From positions 427,742 to 491,741 of the forward strand of contig NZ_LPVF01000009.1 in NCBI RefSeq assembly GCF_001517105.1: a stretch of DNA of 64,000 nucleotides, given 5' to 3'. Made by a program: the position numbers and the translations under genes. This document shows positions 41,225 through 52,203 of this stretch, piece after piece (the first letter of the stretch is position 1; the number at the start of each line of letters is the position of its first letter). Source of the stretch: Bacillus halotolerans (GTDB lineage Bacteria > Bacillota > Bacilli > Bacillales > Bacillaceae). The notes beneath the pieces were generated by a model. That model was not told the DNA's origin. It saw only the letters and a program-made list of their open reading frames with translations, and ran no database searches.

Positions 41225-42817
41225 TTATTGTTGATTCTCATATACAATCTGACCGTTGATAACGGTTTTTTCTATCTTTAAAAGATGAAGCTGTTTCGGG
41301 TCAATTGTAAACGGATCTTCACTGAGAACGGTAAAATCCGCGTCATACCCTTCAGCTATTTTTCCCCGTGTCTGCTCTTTGTAAATGATCTCTGCACTTC
41401 CTGCTGTATAAAGCCTGATAGCTTCATATACTGTTAAACACTCGCTTTCGTTATAGCTCGGACCGTTCTGTTCGCGGCTGCTTGTCCGAAGCACCGCAGA
41501 CTGAATGCCGAGAAGCGGCTCAACAGGCTCAATCGGAGCATCAGAACCCCCTGCACATAAAATGCCTTTAGAGATCAGTGTTTTCCAAGCAAAAGCTGTT
41601 TTCATACGGTCTTCTCCAAGACGGTCAATCACCCAAGGAAAATCACTGGCGACAAAATGAGGCTGAAGATCAAGAGCAATCGGCATGCGTGCTGCTTTTT
41701 CAATCAGCTCTTCATTCAGCACCTGAGCATGGATCAGACGATCATGTCGGCCGCTTTTTGGCGGATGCTGCTCGACAGCCTGCAGCACTTTTTCAAAGGC
41801 AAGGTCGCCGATGGCATGGACGGCAACCTCCATTCCTTTCTCTCTCGCTTTTTGAACGAGGCCGCTCAGTGTTTCATCATCATGGACTTGAACACCGTTT
41901 GTGGAAGGATCGTCATGATACGGTTCTTTTAACAAAGCTGTTCTCCCGCCAAGCGCTCCATCAGAAAATAGTTTCATCGCACCGAATTCAACGTACGGAC
42001 CAGACGGCTTCTTCATTTTCTCCCACCGATCAACCGCTTCATGATGAACGAGCAAATGACAGCGAAACGGATACTTTCCGCTTGCCGCAGCCGTCTCATA
42101 AGCTTTCATCGGAACGGACACATCGCCGTAATAAGACAAATCTTCCGAATGGCCGCCTGTCAGGCCTTTTGTCCAGCAATCCTGAATGGCCGCTGTAAGC
42201 GCCTGATCAACATAGTGCTGAGATACAGGCGGAACGGCTTGAAGGACCAGATCCTGCGCCTTATCAAACAGAAGCCCCGTCGGCTCGCCGTCTGCATCTC
42301 TGCCAATGACTCCGCCATCGGGATCAGGAGTGGCTTTTGAAATTCCTGCGGCTTGCAGCGCCGCAGAATTGACCGCTATTGCATGCCTGCATACCCGTTT
42401 GAGCAGGACGGGCCTGTCCGGGAATAAAGGATCAAGGTCATGCTTCGTCAAATAAGCCGGCTTCTCGAATTGATTTTCATTCCAGCCCTCTCCAATGAGC
42501 CAATCGTCTTCAGACAGGCTTTCTTCTCTTGCCTTCGCAGCCTGCAGCACAGCTTCTTTAGATGTAAACGAAGACAGATCAAGCTGGAGCTGTTTTTCTC
42601 CGTGCCCGATCAGATGCAAATGGCTGTCCACAAATCCTGGAAACATGACTGCTCCGTTCAAACTGATGTCTTTAGTTTCCGGTGAACTGTATTTCTTCTT
42701 CAGACTCTCATAGCTGCCGGTGCCTTTTATGACACCATCCTCAACATAAACAGCCTCCGTTTGGCGGCCTTCTTCGAGCATCGTATAAATGAAACCGCCG
42801 TGCCATATCGCCTTCAT
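41225..42817 (-). CDS. ytcJ: Amidohydrolase YtcJ
   Basis: A 530-residue metal-dependent hydrolase of the amidohydrolase-3 (N-acyl-D-amino-acid deacylase-like) type. The N-terminal metal site is GFVDSHLHLIGHG; further ligands appear in VAVHAIGD, LIHAQVL and GGSDAPIEP. Substrate is not known. ytcI starts 19 bp upstream, so they form an operon as in B. subtilis. The Shine-Dalgarno (AGAGAG) is weak. Confidence 0.9.
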   Translation of the reverse strand: MKAIWHGGFIYTMLEEGRQTEAVYVEDGVIKGTGSYESLKKKYSSPETKDISLNGAVMFPGFVDSHLHLIGHGEKQLQLDLSSFTSKEAVLQAAKAREESLSEDDWLIGEGWNENQFEKPAYLTKHDLDPLFPDRPVLLKRVCRHAIAVNSAALQAAGISKATPDPDGGVIGRDADGEPTGLLFDKAQDLVLQAVPPVSQHYVDQALTAAIQDCWTKGLTGGHSEDLSYYGDVSVPMKAYETAAASGKYPFRCHLLVHHEAVDRWEKMKKPSGPYVEFGAMKLFSDGALGGRTALLKEPYHDDPSTNGVQVHDDETLSGLVQKAREKGMEVAVHAIGDLAFEKVLQAVEQHPPKSGRHDRLIHAQVLNEELIEKAARMPIALDLQPHFVASDFPWVIDRLGEDRMKTAFAWKTLISKGILCAGGSDAPIEPVEPLLGIQSAVLRTSSREQNGPSYNESECLTVYEAIRLYTAGSAEIIYKEQTRGKIAEGYDADFTVLSEDPFTIDPKQLHLLKIEKTVINGQIVYENQQ

Positions 42818-42836
42818 TCACGTTCACTCTCTTTCT

Positions 42837-44426
42837 TTACGCCTTTTTATTGGCTTTGAGCTGTTCTTCACGTTTTCTTAATTCCACTCGTCTGATTTTT
42901 GCAGAAGCCGTTTTCGGCAGGCTTTCGACAAATTCAATCTCTCTTGGATATTTGTATGGAGCCGTAATGGTCTTCACATGATTTTGCAGAACTTTGACAA
43001 GCTCATCACTGCGTTTTTCGTGATCTTGCAGGACAACGTATGCTTTAACGATGGAACCTCTTATTTCATCCGGGCTTGCGACAACAGCACATTCTTTGAC
43101 TTCAGGGTGCTTCACGAGCGCGTCTTCCACTTCGAATGGCCCGATCGTGTAGCCGGAGCTGATAATGATATCGTCATTTCGGCTTTCAAACCAGAAGTAA
43201 CCATCCTCATCTTTTCTTGCTCTGTCTCCTGTCAGGAAATAATCGCCGCGAATTTGTGTTTTCATTCTTTCCGGATCTTTAAAATATTCTTTAAAGAGCG
43301 CCGGGGTGCTGAGGTGAACAGCGATATCGCCAACCTCACCAGTTTTGCAGATTTCACCGTCTTCATTGATGATCTCTACCTGATTTCCCGGTGTTGGTTT
43401 TCCCATGCTTCCCGGTTTAATAGCCGTATCTTTCAAAACACCGACTAAGAGCGTGCTTTCTGTTTGGCCGTATCCGTCCCGTACCTTAATGCCGAAGTGC
43501 TTTTGGAAAACATCAATGACTTCACGGTTGAGCGGCTCGCCTGCAGAAACAGCGCTGTGAAGTGCAGAAAGATCAAAGCGGTCCAAGCCTTCGACCTTCG
43601 CCATTAAGCGGTATTCCGTCGGCGTACAGCAGAAAACATTGATTTTGTAATGATTTAAAAGCTCTAGATATTTTTCTGCTTTGAATCTGCCGTGGTACAC
43701 AAAACCCGTTGCTCCGCTCCCAAGCACCGCTAAAAACGGACTCCATACCCACTTTTGCCAGCCAGGGGCAGCAGTTGCCCAGACGATATCCTTTTCAGAA
43801 ATATCAAGCCAAGCGCCGGCAGACGTTTTTAAATGAGCAAATGCCCATCCATGTGTATGTACAACACCTTTCGGCTGACCTGTTGTCCCGGAAGTATAAG
43901 ATAAGAAAGCCATATCATCTCTTGTTGTGTCAGCTGTTTTAAATTGGCTTCCGTCCGCTTCAATTGATAAGAGATTTTTCCAGCCGGCATCATTATCACC
44001 AATAGACAGTGTAATCAGTTTGTCAGCCGTACTGACATCACGGAAAGCGCCGATAAATTCGGAATAGACGATGGCGCCTTTTACCTCTGCATGTTCAATT
44101 CGGTATTCAAGATCCTTCGCGCGAAGCATTTCAGAGCACGGAATGACGACCATTCCAGATTTCAGGATAGCCAAATAAACGGCATAGGCTTCAAGCACCC
44201 GCGGAACCATTACAATCAGCTTGTCTCCCTTTTTAAATCCAAGATCAGCTAAGACGGCTCCGATTTTATTTGTTTCTTCCATCAGCTTTTCATACGACCA
44301 CGATTCTTGTTTGCCCGACTCATCCTCCCATAGAAGAGCGGTTTTTTGTCCAGCGGCACTGAACTTTTCCATTTCATTCACTAAATTATATTGCATAGGG
44401 GCGATTAAATCTTCTCGTTTCAACAC
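42837..44426 (-). CDS. ytcI: Acyl-CoA synthetase YtcI
   Basis: A 529-residue AMP-forming ligase of the medium-chain acyl-CoA synthetase group. The AMP-binding motif YTSGTTGQPKGVVHTHG is at ~170-186, YGQTEST follows, the hinge and core GDRARKDEDGYFWFESRNDDII and the catalytic Lys near TASAKIRR close the protein. GTG at 44426 follows GAGGAG by six bases; the longer frame starts inside this leader. Acid substrate unknown. Confidence 0.9.
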   Translation of the reverse strand: MLKREDLIAPMQYNLVNEMEKFSAAGQKTALLWEDESGKQESWSYEKLMEETNKIGAVLADLGFKKGDKLIVMVPRVLEAYAVYLAILKSGMVVIPCSEMLRAKDLEYRIEHAEVKGAIVYSEFIGAFRDVSTADKLITLSIGDNDAGWKNLLSIEADGSQFKTADTTRDDMAFLSYTSGTTGQPKGVVHTHGWAFAHLKTSAGAWLDISEKDIVWATAAPGWQKWVWSPFLAVLGSGATGFVYHGRFKAEKYLELLNHYKINVFCCTPTEYRLMAKVEGLDRFDLSALHSAVSAGEPLNREVIDVFQKHFGIKVRDGYGQTESTLLVGVLKDTAIKPGSMGKPTPGNQVEIINEDGEICKTGEVGDIAVHLSTPALFKEYFKDPERMKTQIRGDYFLTGDRARKDEDGYFWFESRNDDIIISSGYTIGPFEVEDALVKHPEVKECAVVASPDEIRGSIVKAYVVLQDHEKRSDELVKVLQNHVKTITAPYKYPREIEFVESLPKTASAKIRRVELRKREEQLKANKKA

Positions 44427-44558
44427 GAACAACTCCTCACTTTCTCCACCCATTATACATAAATACAGGCTCTTTCCGTAAGGATATGCCTAAAAACAAC
44501 CTCTGTAAACATAGATTTTATAGGCCGCTGGTCCTTTTTTATATGTAAAAAATGAAAA

Positions 44559-44580
44559 GGAGTGGGGATTCCCCCACTCC
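44559..44580 (-). terminator. Terminator after sspA
   Basis: The nine-base arms ggagtgggg and cccccactcc are followed leftward by TTTTCATTTTTT. Confidence 0.85.
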
Positions 44581-44604
44581 AAAGCCATTATGTGAAATTG
44601 TAAA

Positions 44605-44820
44605 TTAGAATTGTCCTCCGCCCATGTTTTGTTGAGCAAAAGATACAAGACGTTTTGTGATCTCTCCTCCAACAGAACCGTTAGCGCGAGAAGTTGTTTC
44701 TGCTCCAAGGTTTACACCGAATTCAGAAGCGATTTCCAATTTCATTTGGTCGATCGCTTGAGCAGCTCCTGGTACTAGAAGTTGGTTACTGCTGTTACCG
44801 TTTTGACTGTTTTGTGCCAT
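44605..44820 (-). CDS. sspA: Small acid-soluble spore protein alpha (SspA)
   Basis: SspA coats spore DNA and protects it from UV and heat, and is later degraded as an amino-acid source. The 71-residue protein shows both family signatures: the GPR protease site [19 protein letters not shown] and the DNA-binding [17 protein letters not shown] 44820 follows AAGGAGGTG. Expression is expected from sigma-G in the forespore. Confidence 0.95.
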   Translation of the reverse strand: MAQNSQNGNSSNQLLVPGAAQAIDQMKLEIASEFGVNLGAETTSRANGSVGGEITKRLVSFAQQNMGGGQF

Positions 44821-44912
44821 GTGTCTCACCTCCTTGTGAGTATAGAATGTGTTAAAACACATGGCTTCATACAGAAAATCTTTGGTAATTGTATACAGGA
44901 GCCGGCTCTTCG

Positions 44913-46118
44913 TTAAAAGAGTTCTGCGAATTTGTCGTTTGCTTCTTGTTCGCTATATAGTGTCATTGTTTCAATGTGATCAACCGCCTCTTGAATCAGC
45001 GGTTCAAAATCCACAAAGCTCTCAAAGTGTTCGATTTTTTCTTTTTTCGGGCGTGTTTTCGGGCTTGGCGGCGTAAAGATCGTGCAGCAATCTTCAAATG
45101 GCTGGATGCTTGTTTCGTATGTGCCGATTTCCCGTGATATTTCGATGATTTCTGTTTTATCCATGGCGATTAACGGACGCAGAATAGGTGTAGACGTAAC
45201 CGCATTAATCGCGTACATGCTTTCAAGCGTCTGGCTCGCTACCTGTCCGAGGCTTTCCCCCGTAATAATCGCGAGCCCGTTTCTTTTTTCTCTGATTCTG
45301 TCGGCAATTTGAAGCATTAAGCGGCGGGTTGCCGTCATCGTATAGTTTTCAGGAATTTGTTTTTGAATCAGCTCTTGCGTCTTTGTAAACGGGACGATAT
45401 GAAGCGTCATGCTTCCTCCGAAGCGAGACAGACACTTCGCTAAGTCCATCACTTTTTGTTTCGCACGTTCGCTTGTGTATGGCGGGCTGAAGAAATGGAC
45501 AGCTTCTACTGAGAGTCCTCTTTTCATTGCGTAAAAACCGGCTACCGGGCTGTCAAAACCGCCGGAAAGCATCAGCATCGCTTTCCCCGCTGAACCGACA
45601 GGAAGTCCGCCGGCGCCTTTTTCATTGCGAATTGTCAAAAAGGTTGCTTCCTCCCTGATTTCAATTCTGAGCGGTATGTCTGGATTGCGGACATCAACTG
45701 TCAGCCCTTCTGTATTTCGCAAAATATGGCCGCCGATTTCAGCGTTCATTTCATTCGTATCTAATTCAAACTGTTTATACGCTCTCTTCGTTTCGACTTT
45801 AAACGTATCACCAGGCTGATATTGATCCTTGATCGCCTGCAGGGCAGTTGTCTTAATATCATCAAGGCGGCTCTCACACTTAATGGCCAGACTGAAGCTT
45901 TGAATGCCAAACACCTGTTTCAAGTGTGGAAAAAGAGCCTCAGGGTCCACTCCATTTAATGTAATCGTCATACGATCCCGATTAGAAAAGTATTTTAATG
46001 TCGGATAGTCTTTCAGGACAAGCCTGACGTTTTGCTTTAAACGTTCAATAAAGCTTTTTCTGTTCTTTCCTTTGGTTGATATCTCCCCAAAACGAATTAA
46101 TATATGATCGTAATTCAT
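44913..46118 (-). CDS. thiI: tRNA 4-thiouridine synthase ThiI
   Basis: ThiI thiolates U8 of tRNA. The 401-residue protein has an N-terminal ferredoxin-like/THUMP part (~1-165) and a PP-loop ATPase domain with [12 protein letters not shown]. It lacks the C-terminal rhodanese domain of the E. coli protein, as usual in Bacillus, and takes sulfur from NifZ encoded 3 bp upstream. Confidence 0.94.
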   Translation of the reverse strand: MNYDHILIRFGEISTKGKNRKSFIERLKQNVRLVLKDYPTLKYFSNRDRMTITLNGVDPEALFPHLKQVFGIQSFSLAIKCESRLDDIKTTALQAIKDQYQPGDTFKVETKRAYKQFELDTNEMNAEIGGHILRNTEGLTVDVRNPDIPLRIEIREEATFLTIRNEKGAGGLPVGSAGKAMLMLSGGFDSPVAGFYAMKRGLSVEAVHFFSPPYTSERAKQKVMDLAKCLSRFGGSMTLHIVPFTKTQELIQKQIPENYTMTATRRLMLQIADRIREKRNGLAIITGESLGQVASQTLESMYAINAVTSTPILRPLIAMDKTEIIEISREIGTYETSIQPFEDCCTIFTPPSPKTRPKKEKIEHFESFVDFEPLIQEAVDHIETMTLYSEQEANDKFAELF

Positions 46119-46121
46119 GTT

Positions 46122-47267
46122 CTACCTCATCATTTTTTTTAGTTTTTTGATGCCAGGCACAAGCGCGTTCATAAATGGCTCTGTCACATCGCTTGTCTGG
46201 CTGTAGTTTAAGCTGATTCTGATGCTGCTTCCGGCGATCTGCTCTCCCTTGCCCATCTGTAACAGAACTTTGCTCGGTTTATGTTCCTTTGCCGAGCAGG
46301 CTGATGTTGTTGAAACGAATATATCCTTTTCCTCCAGCATGTGCAAAAGCACCTCCGCTTTTATGCCCGGCACAGAGAAATTAATGATATGCGGAGCGCT
46401 ATTGAATTGAGGCGTATTTAAGACAACACCGTCTGAATCACTCAGCCTTTCCATAAACAATTCCTTTGCGGCCTCCATTCTTTCAAGGTGATGATGATAA
46501 TCATTAGCCGCAAGATTGATGGCTTTGGCCAGTGAAACCGCACCTGCTGTATGCTCGGTTCCTGCACGTATGCCTTTTTGCTGAGAGCCGCCTGTTATCA
46601 GCGGGATAAGACGCGTTCCTTCCTTTACTAAAAGTGCACCTGTCCCCTTCAGTCCGTGGAATTTATGGCCGGATATGGAACAAAGATCAATGCCGGCATT
46701 CTCGATCGCCAAGGGAACTTTAAAGATGCCTTGCACATAATCAACGTGAAACAGAATGTTCGGATACTGCTTCAGCACTTCCCCGGCCTCTTCAATCGGC
46801 TGCACGGAGCCAACTTCATTGTTCACATGCATCATGCTGACAAGCACGGTATCCGGCCGAATCGCATCTTTCAGTTCCTTAATGGACACAAATCCATCTT
46901 CATTTACTGAAAGATAAGTTACTTCAAACCCGAATAGCTCTGTCAGCTGCTCCAAAGATTCAGTAACGGACGGATGTTCGATAGAAGTGGCAATGATATG
47001 TTTGCCTGTTTTTATCTTTGACAAAGCGGCTCCTTTTAAAGCCACATTATTAGCTTCTGTAGCACCTGACGTAAATACAATATCATAATTCTTTAGGCCC
47101 AAGGCTCTTTTTATTTGATTTTTGGCTGCCTGAAGCAGCTGTTCCGTTTCGGCTCCATATCGGTGCAAAGATGAAGGATTGCCAAAATATCGGCTGCTAG
47201 TCTGTTCATAAACGTTCAAGACTTCATTATGCGGTTTGGTCGTTGAACTATTATCTAAATATATCAT
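46122..47267 (-). CDS. nifZ: Cysteine desulfurase NifZ
   Basis: This 381-residue PLP enzyme mobilises sulfur from cysteine for tRNA thiolation. The PLP lysine is in [14 protein letters not shown], and the acceptor Cys loop is [12 protein letters not shown]. It sits three bases from thiI, and the pair is known to work together in B. subtilis. AAAGGAG precedes the ATG. Confidence 0.94.
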   Translation of the reverse strand: MIYLDNSSTTKPHNEVLNVYEQTSSRYFGNPSSLHRYGAETEQLLQAAKNQIKRALGLKNYDIVFTSGATEANNVALKGAALSKIKTGKHIIATSIEHPSVTESLEQLTELFGFEVTYLSVNEDGFVSIKELKDAIRPDTVLVSMMHVNNEVGSVQPIEEAGEVLKQYPNILFHVDYVQGIFKVPLAIENAGIDLCSISGHKFHGLKGTGALLVKEGTRLIPLITGGSQQKGIRAGTEHTAGAVSLAKAINLAANDYHHHLERMEAAKELFMERLSDSDGVVLNTPQFNSAPHIINFSVPGIKAEVLLHMLEEKDIFVSTTSACSAKEHKPSKVLLQMGKGEQIAGSSIRISLNYSQTSDVTEPFMNALVPGIKKLKKMMR

Positions 47268-47355
47268 CTTTTTTTACTCCTTTATGAAAGCGGTACAAGG
47301 TATGATATTTATGTTACCATAACAAAATTTAATAGAAAATTACAAAAAGCTAGTA

Positions 47356-47384
47356 TTGACTTCTAATTTTTTTTACCATATAAT
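47356..47384 (+). promoter_or_regulatory. Sigma-A promoter of braB
   Basis: TTGACT and TATAAT are separated by exactly 17 bases, and lie 80 bases before the braB start. Confidence 0.75.
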
Positions 47385-47463
47385 AAGATTTGTTCGTTTC
47401 GTCATATTATCTGACAATTAATTGACTGAATATTTTAACATAATTATTAGGAGGATTTTTTTC

Positions 47464-48804
47464 ATGAAACACTCACTGCCTGTCAAAGATACCATTATTA
47501 TTGGTTTCATGCTATTTGCGCTATTCTTTGGAGCAGGAAATATGATTTATCCGCCGGAACTTGGACAAGCAGCCGGACACAATGTCTGGAAAGCCATCGG
47601 CGGATTTTTACTGACCGGGGTAGGCCTGCCGCTTCTCGGAATTATCGCTATCGCATTAACCGGCAAGGATGCTAAAGGACTTGCTGATAAAGCTCACCCT
47701 GCATTCGGTACAGTATTTACTGTTGTGCTTTATTTATCAATCGGACCATTATTCGCCATCCCGAGAACAGGAACCGTTTCTTATGAAATTGGTGCGGTTC
47801 CGTTTCTGGCTGGCGTTCCTGAAAGACTGTCTTTATTAATTTTTACACTCATCTTTTTCGGCATTACTTACTATTTAGCGCTAAACCCAACTAAAGTCGT
47901 GGATCGAATCGGAAAAATTCTTACTCCAATTAAATTCACAATTATTTTAGTGATTGTTCTCAAAGCGATTATCACGCCAATGGGCGGTTTAGGTGCAGTA
48001 ACGGAAGCATATAAAGGAACACCGGTATTTAAAGGATTTTTGGAAGGCTACAAAACAATGGACGCGCTTGCTTCAATCGTATTTGGTGTTGTCGTTGTAA
48101 ATGCTGTGAAAAGCAGAGGCGTTACACAATCAAAAGCTCTTGCGGCAGCTTGTATTAAAGCCGGAATAATTGCTGCATTAGGGCTGACATTCATTTATGT
48201 TTCTCTTGCCTACCTGGGTGCAACAAGCACAAACGCAATCGGGCCTGTTGGTGAAGGAGCTAAAATTTTATCAGCATCGTCCCATTATTTATTCGGTTCA
48301 TTAGGAAATATCGTACTCGGATCAGCTATCACAGTCGCGTGTTTAACCACAAGCGTTGGGCTTGTCACTTCTTGCGGCACATATTTTTCAAAGCTTATCC
48401 CTGCGTTATCATATAAAGTTGTCGTTACCATCGTCACTTTATTCAGCCTGATGATTTCTAATTTCGGGCTTGCTCAAATTATCGCTTTTTCAGTTCCTAT
48501 TTTATCAGCTATTTATCCGCTTGCCATTGTCATTATCGTTCTTTCATTTATTGATAAGCTCTTTAAAGAAAGACGTGAAGTTTACATTGCATGCTTAATC
48601 GGTACAGGGTTATTCAGTATTTTAGACGGAATAAAAGCAGCCGGCTTTTCGCTCGGAGCTCTAAATACGTTTTTAAATGAGAATCTGCCGCTATACAGCC
48701 TTGGCATCGGCTGGGTGATTCCTGGAATCATCGCCGCCATTATCGGCTATATTCTTACCTTTTTCATCGGTACATCCAAACAACAGCTTAAAGAAATAAG
48801 TTAA
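47464..48804 (+). CDS. braB: Branched-chain amino acid transporter BraB
   Basis: BraB takes up isoleucine and valine with sodium. The 446-residue protein has about twelve membrane helices and the LIVCS family motif MLFALFFGAGNMIYPPELG near the N-terminus. The open frame starts earlier, but ATG 47464 follows TAGGAGG and matches the family start MKHSLPVKDT. It is divergent from nifZ. Confidence 0.94.
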   Translation: MKHSLPVKDTIIIGFMLFALFFGAGNMIYPPELGQAAGHNVWKAIGGFLLTGVGLPLLGIIAIALTGKDAKGLADKAHPAFGTVFTVVLYLSIGPLFAIPRTGTVSYEIGAVPFLAGVPERLSLLIFTLIFFGITYYLALNPTKVVDRIGKILTPIKFTIILVIVLKAIITPMGGLGAVTEAYKGTPVFKGFLEGYKTMDALASIVFGVVVVNAVKSRGVTQSKALAAACIKAGIIAALGLTFIYVSLAYLGATSTNAIGPVGEGAKILSASSHYLFGSLGNIVLGSAITVACLTTSVGLVTSCGTYFSKLIPALSYKVVVTIVTLFSLMISNFGLAQIIAFSVPILSAIYPLAIVIIVLSFIDKLFKERREVYIACLIGTGLFSILDGIKAAGFSLGALNTFLNENLPLYSLGIGWVIPGIIAAIIGYILTFFIGTSKQQLKEIS

Positions 48805-48813
48805 TGTTATGGT

Positions 48814-48841
48814 CGCCTGCGTTACTGCGCAGGCGTTTTTT
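48814..48841 (+). terminator. Terminator after braB
   Basis: Stem cgcctgcg/cgcaggcg followed by seven T residues. Confidence 0.85.
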
Positions 48842-48850
48842 TAATGAAAA

Positions 48851-48877
48851 AGAGCCCGCTCATAAACTGCGGGCTCT
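48851..48877 (-). terminator. Terminator after ezrA
   Basis: Stem agagcccgc/gcgggctct followed leftward by TTTTTC. Confidence 0.85.
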
Positions 48878-48892
48878 TTTTACGATCTGAAT

Positions 48893-50581
48893 TTAAGCGG
48901 ATAAATCAGCTTTTATTTTTTTCACAGCACCTGGCGCAGCTTTCTCTACAGCTGCAGCCGCAATTTCATAGGATTCTTCATAATCATAAGCGTAAAACCG
49001 TCTTTCCGCTTCTTTCAGCTGTTCAGATAAAATATGGTTCTGGCTTCTGAATCGGTTTCCGAACTGAATGATTTTTTCAATCAGCATAACCTGCTCTACC
49101 AGTTCCTCTGATTCCCGGCTTGCCCTGTTCACGATATCTTCTGCTTGTTTCAGATGGGCTCCGGCCTCTTCCATATTTAAAGGAATTTCGTTTAATTGAT
49201 TGACCGTTTCTTGAATGTGATGATGCGCGTTTTCCAGCATCTCTTGAATATGACTCGGGATGCCCGGGATGTTGCTTGTCTTCAGCAGTCTTGCTGTTTC
49301 AGAAATTGTTTTTTTCAGATTGCCAAGTGTCTCTCTCGCCTGCAGTTCTTCTTTTCTAAGAGCCTGCAGCTTTTCACGGTAATCCGTATGGTCTTTTTTC
49401 ACTTTTTCAATCTGCTTCTCAATTGATTCGACCTCTTCAACTAAAAGAGAGTAGGCGACATGCTCTGCATCCAGCTTATCTTTTACTGACGCTAGCAGCT
49501 TGCCGACTTCATCAATACGCTTTTCAAAGGCCTGCTGTTTGCCTAGCTCACCAGCTGTCAGTCTGTAGCTTTCCTTCACCAGTTCAGTTTCCGCCTTTGT
49601 CTGCTCCTTCTCTTCTTTCAGCTTATCGTAAGCAATGATCAGCTCAGGCATTTTGCTTAACACAGATTGGCCTGCTTCAACTTCACCCTCGAGCTGCTGG
49701 TAAACAGATTGAATATTTTCGTCTATGAGCTGCAGTATGGCAGACGCTTCATCAATATCCAGCTCAGTCATCAAAACATGTTCTGCCCGTTTCAGCTGAT
49801 TTGACAGGTTTTCCAGTTCCTTATCAATCTGGATATGCTCAAGCTTATACCCTTTCTCTTTCATTTCGCGATATCCGTCTTTGAGCTTTGCAATCTGGCC
49901 CGGCAGCGTCTGCTTGCAGTCGGCTAACAGTTTCGGCACATCATCTATGTACGACTGAAGCCGTTCTAGATTGCGGTCCTGCTCAAGGAGAACTTTTCTT
50001 GCAGTAATATAGTTCCCGCCCTCTGTCTCTTCTTCAAACTGTTTGATCCCGCTCCAAATCTCGTCAAGATCTGCTTCAAGGCTGTCATAAAGCTCTCCGT
50101 AAAGGTGGCTGTATGCCAGCAGGTTTTTTCGGGACTTTGAGTAGCGTTCTCTTACCTGTTCAATCTCTTCGCGGCTCTTTTCTTCACTTGTGACGAGATT
50201 GCTGATTTCCCGGAGTATCTTTTCAATGTTCGATTCCGCCGCTGTCAGGAGATCGTCGATATGAACGAGCACTTGATTGGCTTTTTTAAACCGGTATTTG
50301 TCCGCGCATTCTTCGGCATCATAAAGGAGCTCTTCAACTTTCGGCATATGGGCAGTGACAATCTCATCCCATTCTTCACGCCATTTCTCAAAGAACTCTT
50401 CTGTCTGCCCCGTCATTTTCAGATGTTTAATTTTGGACATTTCTTCCACTATCGATCGATTGAGAATTTCAATCTTCCAAGATTCCAAACGATCAATTTC
50501 CGTGTAGATTTTTTTCCTGAAAAAGTAGCCCGCCGCAAACAGCGCGAGCAGTACAATTAATAATCCAATGACAAACTCCAT
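48893..50581 (-). CDS. ezrA: Septation ring formation regulator EzrA
   Basis: EzrA controls FtsZ ring placement and number. The 562-residue protein has one N-terminal membrane helix (VIGLLIVLLALFAAGYFF) and a long cytoplasmic part made of coiled-coil, spectrin-like repeats rich in Glu, Lys and Leu. A conserved C-terminal patch (RFYAYDYEESYEIAAAAVE) is visible. It is convergent with braB. Confidence 0.95.
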   Translation of the reverse strand: MEFVIGLLIVLLALFAAGYFFRKKIYTEIDRLESWKIEILNRSIVEEMSKIKHLKMTGQTEEFFEKWREEWDEIVTAHMPKVEELLYDAEECADKYRFKKANQVLVHIDDLLTAAESNIEKILREISNLVTSEEKSREEIEQVRERYSKSRKNLLAYSHLYGELYDSLEADLDEIWSGIKQFEEETEGGNYITARKVLLEQDRNLERLQSYIDDVPKLLADCKQTLPGQIAKLKDGYREMKEKGYKLEHIQIDKELENLSNQLKRAEHVLMTELDIDEASAILQLIDENIQSVYQQLEGEVEAGQSVLSKMPELIIAYDKLKEEKEQTKAETELVKESYRLTAGELGKQQAFEKRIDEVGKLLASVKDKLDAEHVAYSLLVEEVESIEKQIEKVKKDHTDYREKLQALRKEELQARETLGNLKKTISETARLLKTSNIPGIPSHIQEMLENAHHHIQETVNQLNEIPLNMEEAGAHLKQAEDIVNRASRESEELVEQVMLIEKIIQFGNRFRSQNHILSEQLKEAERRFYAYDYEESYEIAAAAVEKAAPGAVKKIKADLSA

Positions 50582-50777
50582 AATGAGCCCCCTTGCTGTT
50601 AACCTTAATCTGTCAGGGTGTTTTATTTATTCAGAAAGATTTCAGGATATGTATTGAGAAAAACTGTCGTTTTCATTGTTATTATGATACCATGTAACCA
50701 ACATTTTTTGACCAGAAATCAAAAACTTTTTGTGCAAAATCGGCAGGATTTGACTATTTTTTCACGGGGTGACACCA

Positions 50778-51584
50778 ATGCTAAAGCGAGACGGACATAT
50801 TCACACACCATTTTGCCCTCACGGAACAACAGACACACTCAGACAATATGCGGAGGAAGCGATAAAAAAAGGCTTTCAATCAATTACGTTTACAGAGCAC
50901 GCTCCTTTACCTCCCTCTTTTACCGATCCGACACCGCAAAAAGACAGCGCGATGGCGCAAGCCTCTTTGGAACGCTACATTAATGAAATTTCCGGATTAA
51001 AAAAAGAATATCGCGGACAGCTTGACATACAGACCGGGCTTGAGGTCGATTATATTGCTGAATACGAAGATGAAATCAAATCGTTCCTGAATACATACGG
51101 CCCATTTTTAGATGACAGCATCTTATCCGTTCATTTTTTGCGCACGGGCTCATCTTATCTGTGCCTCGACTATGATGAGCATACATTTAAAAAGCTGATC
51201 TCAGAGTGCGGAAGCATCGAAGCTGTATATGAACTCTATTACCGCAGCATTTATTCTTCTATTGTAGCATCTCTCGGCGCCTATAAGCCAAAAAGAGTCG
51301 GCCACATCACACTCGTTAAAAAATTCATCAGGCTGTTTCCTTATAAAATGTCCGATCATATTCGCAGACTTGCTTCTGAGTGCCTGAACGCTGTTAAGGA
51401 AAACGGAATGGAGCTCGACTTTAATACATCAGGTCTGAGAAAAACATACGCGGGGAATATTTATCTGGAGGATTGGATGATTGAGGAGGCGAAGCAAAAA
51501 AACATCCCGCTTGTATTCGGGTCTGATGCCCATCAAGCGGGTGATGTCGGATACGCGTATGAGAAATTTACTGAACTGCGCTAA
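50778..51584 (+). CDS. hisJ: Histidinol phosphatase HisJ
   Basis: HisJ removes phosphate from histidinol phosphate in histidine synthesis. The 268-residue PHP-domain protein shows metal ligands in KRDGHIHTPFCPHGT, FTEHAPLP, SVHFLR, RVGHITLV and GSDAHQAGDVG. An in-frame GTG at 50769 lies in the ribosome site GGGGTGAC, so ATG 50778 was taken. Its last 17 bases overlap the end of yttP on the other strand. Confidence 0.93.
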   Translation: MLKRDGHIHTPFCPHGTTDTLRQYAEEAIKKGFQSITFTEHAPLPPSFTDPTPQKDSAMAQASLERYINEISGLKKEYRGQLDIQTGLEVDYIAEYEDEIKSFLNTYGPFLDDSILSVHFLRTGSSYLCLDYDEHTFKKLISECGSIEAVYELYYRSIYSSIVASLGAYKPKRVGHITLVKKFIRLFPYKMSDHIRRLASECLNAVKENGMELDFNTSGLRKTYAGNIYLEDWMIEEAKQKNIPLVFGSDAHQAGDVGYAYEKFTELR

Positions 51585-52203
51585 TTTGTGACCGCATGTC
51601 TCCTGTCCGGAATACGCTTCTGATCCAAATCTTGATTTCTTCAAAATACATTTTATAAAAGTATGGCTCGTGCGGCTGCATATAGAGCACTTCTGAAATA
51701 TATTGAGGCTGGAGATAGGGCATCATCAAGAGAGATTTTAATTGAAGAATAAAATGAGGCAGCGGCAGCGTTAAATGTTCTCGCTGTTTTTCTCCTTCCT
51801 CAATAATCAGCTGGAAGATATACTTTTCCTTCATCAGGTACGTCGACATAATTTCCCTTATTAAAGTCGAATCAATGGTGACTTCCCGGTAGACAAACCG
51901 AGTTAATTGACGATTGTTATGCTGATAGGATAAAATATCGAAAACCAATTGGAGAAGCTGTTCCTGCGTGCTTTGAAAAGAGATGTTGCCTGCCGCTGTT
52001 TCAAGTGTTTTATTGTAGCCTTCGTAGAACTCTGAAACTAAGTGTTCCATCAAACCTCCTTTGCCTTTAAAATAGTAGGAGATGTGCGCAACATTTACAT
52101 CAGCTGACTTTGCAATTTCACGGACAGATGTGCCAGAAAATCCTTTTTGGTTAAAGAGCATGACAGCAGATTCAATAATTTTGTCTTTGGTGCTTACTTT
52201 CAT
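51568..52203 (-). CDS. yttP: TetR family regulator YttP
   Basis: A 211-residue protein with an N-terminal TetR helix-turn-helix (KGFSGTSVREIAKSADVNVAHISYYF lies at residues ~20-45) and a helical ligand domain. It precedes ezrA and hisJ in the map but is transcribed alone. Target genes are unknown. AAGGAGTG precedes the ATG. Confidence 0.9.
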   Translation of the reverse strand: MKVSTKDKIIESAVMLFNQKGFSGTSVREIAKSADVNVAHISYYFKGKGGLMEHLVSEFYEGYNKTLETAAGNISFQSTQEQLLQLVFDILSYQHNNRQLTRFVYREVTIDSTLIREIMSTYLMKEKYIFQLIIEEGEKQREHLTLPLPHFILQLKSLLMMPYLQPQYISEVLYMQPHEPYFYKMYFEEIKIWIRSVFRTGDMRSQISAVQ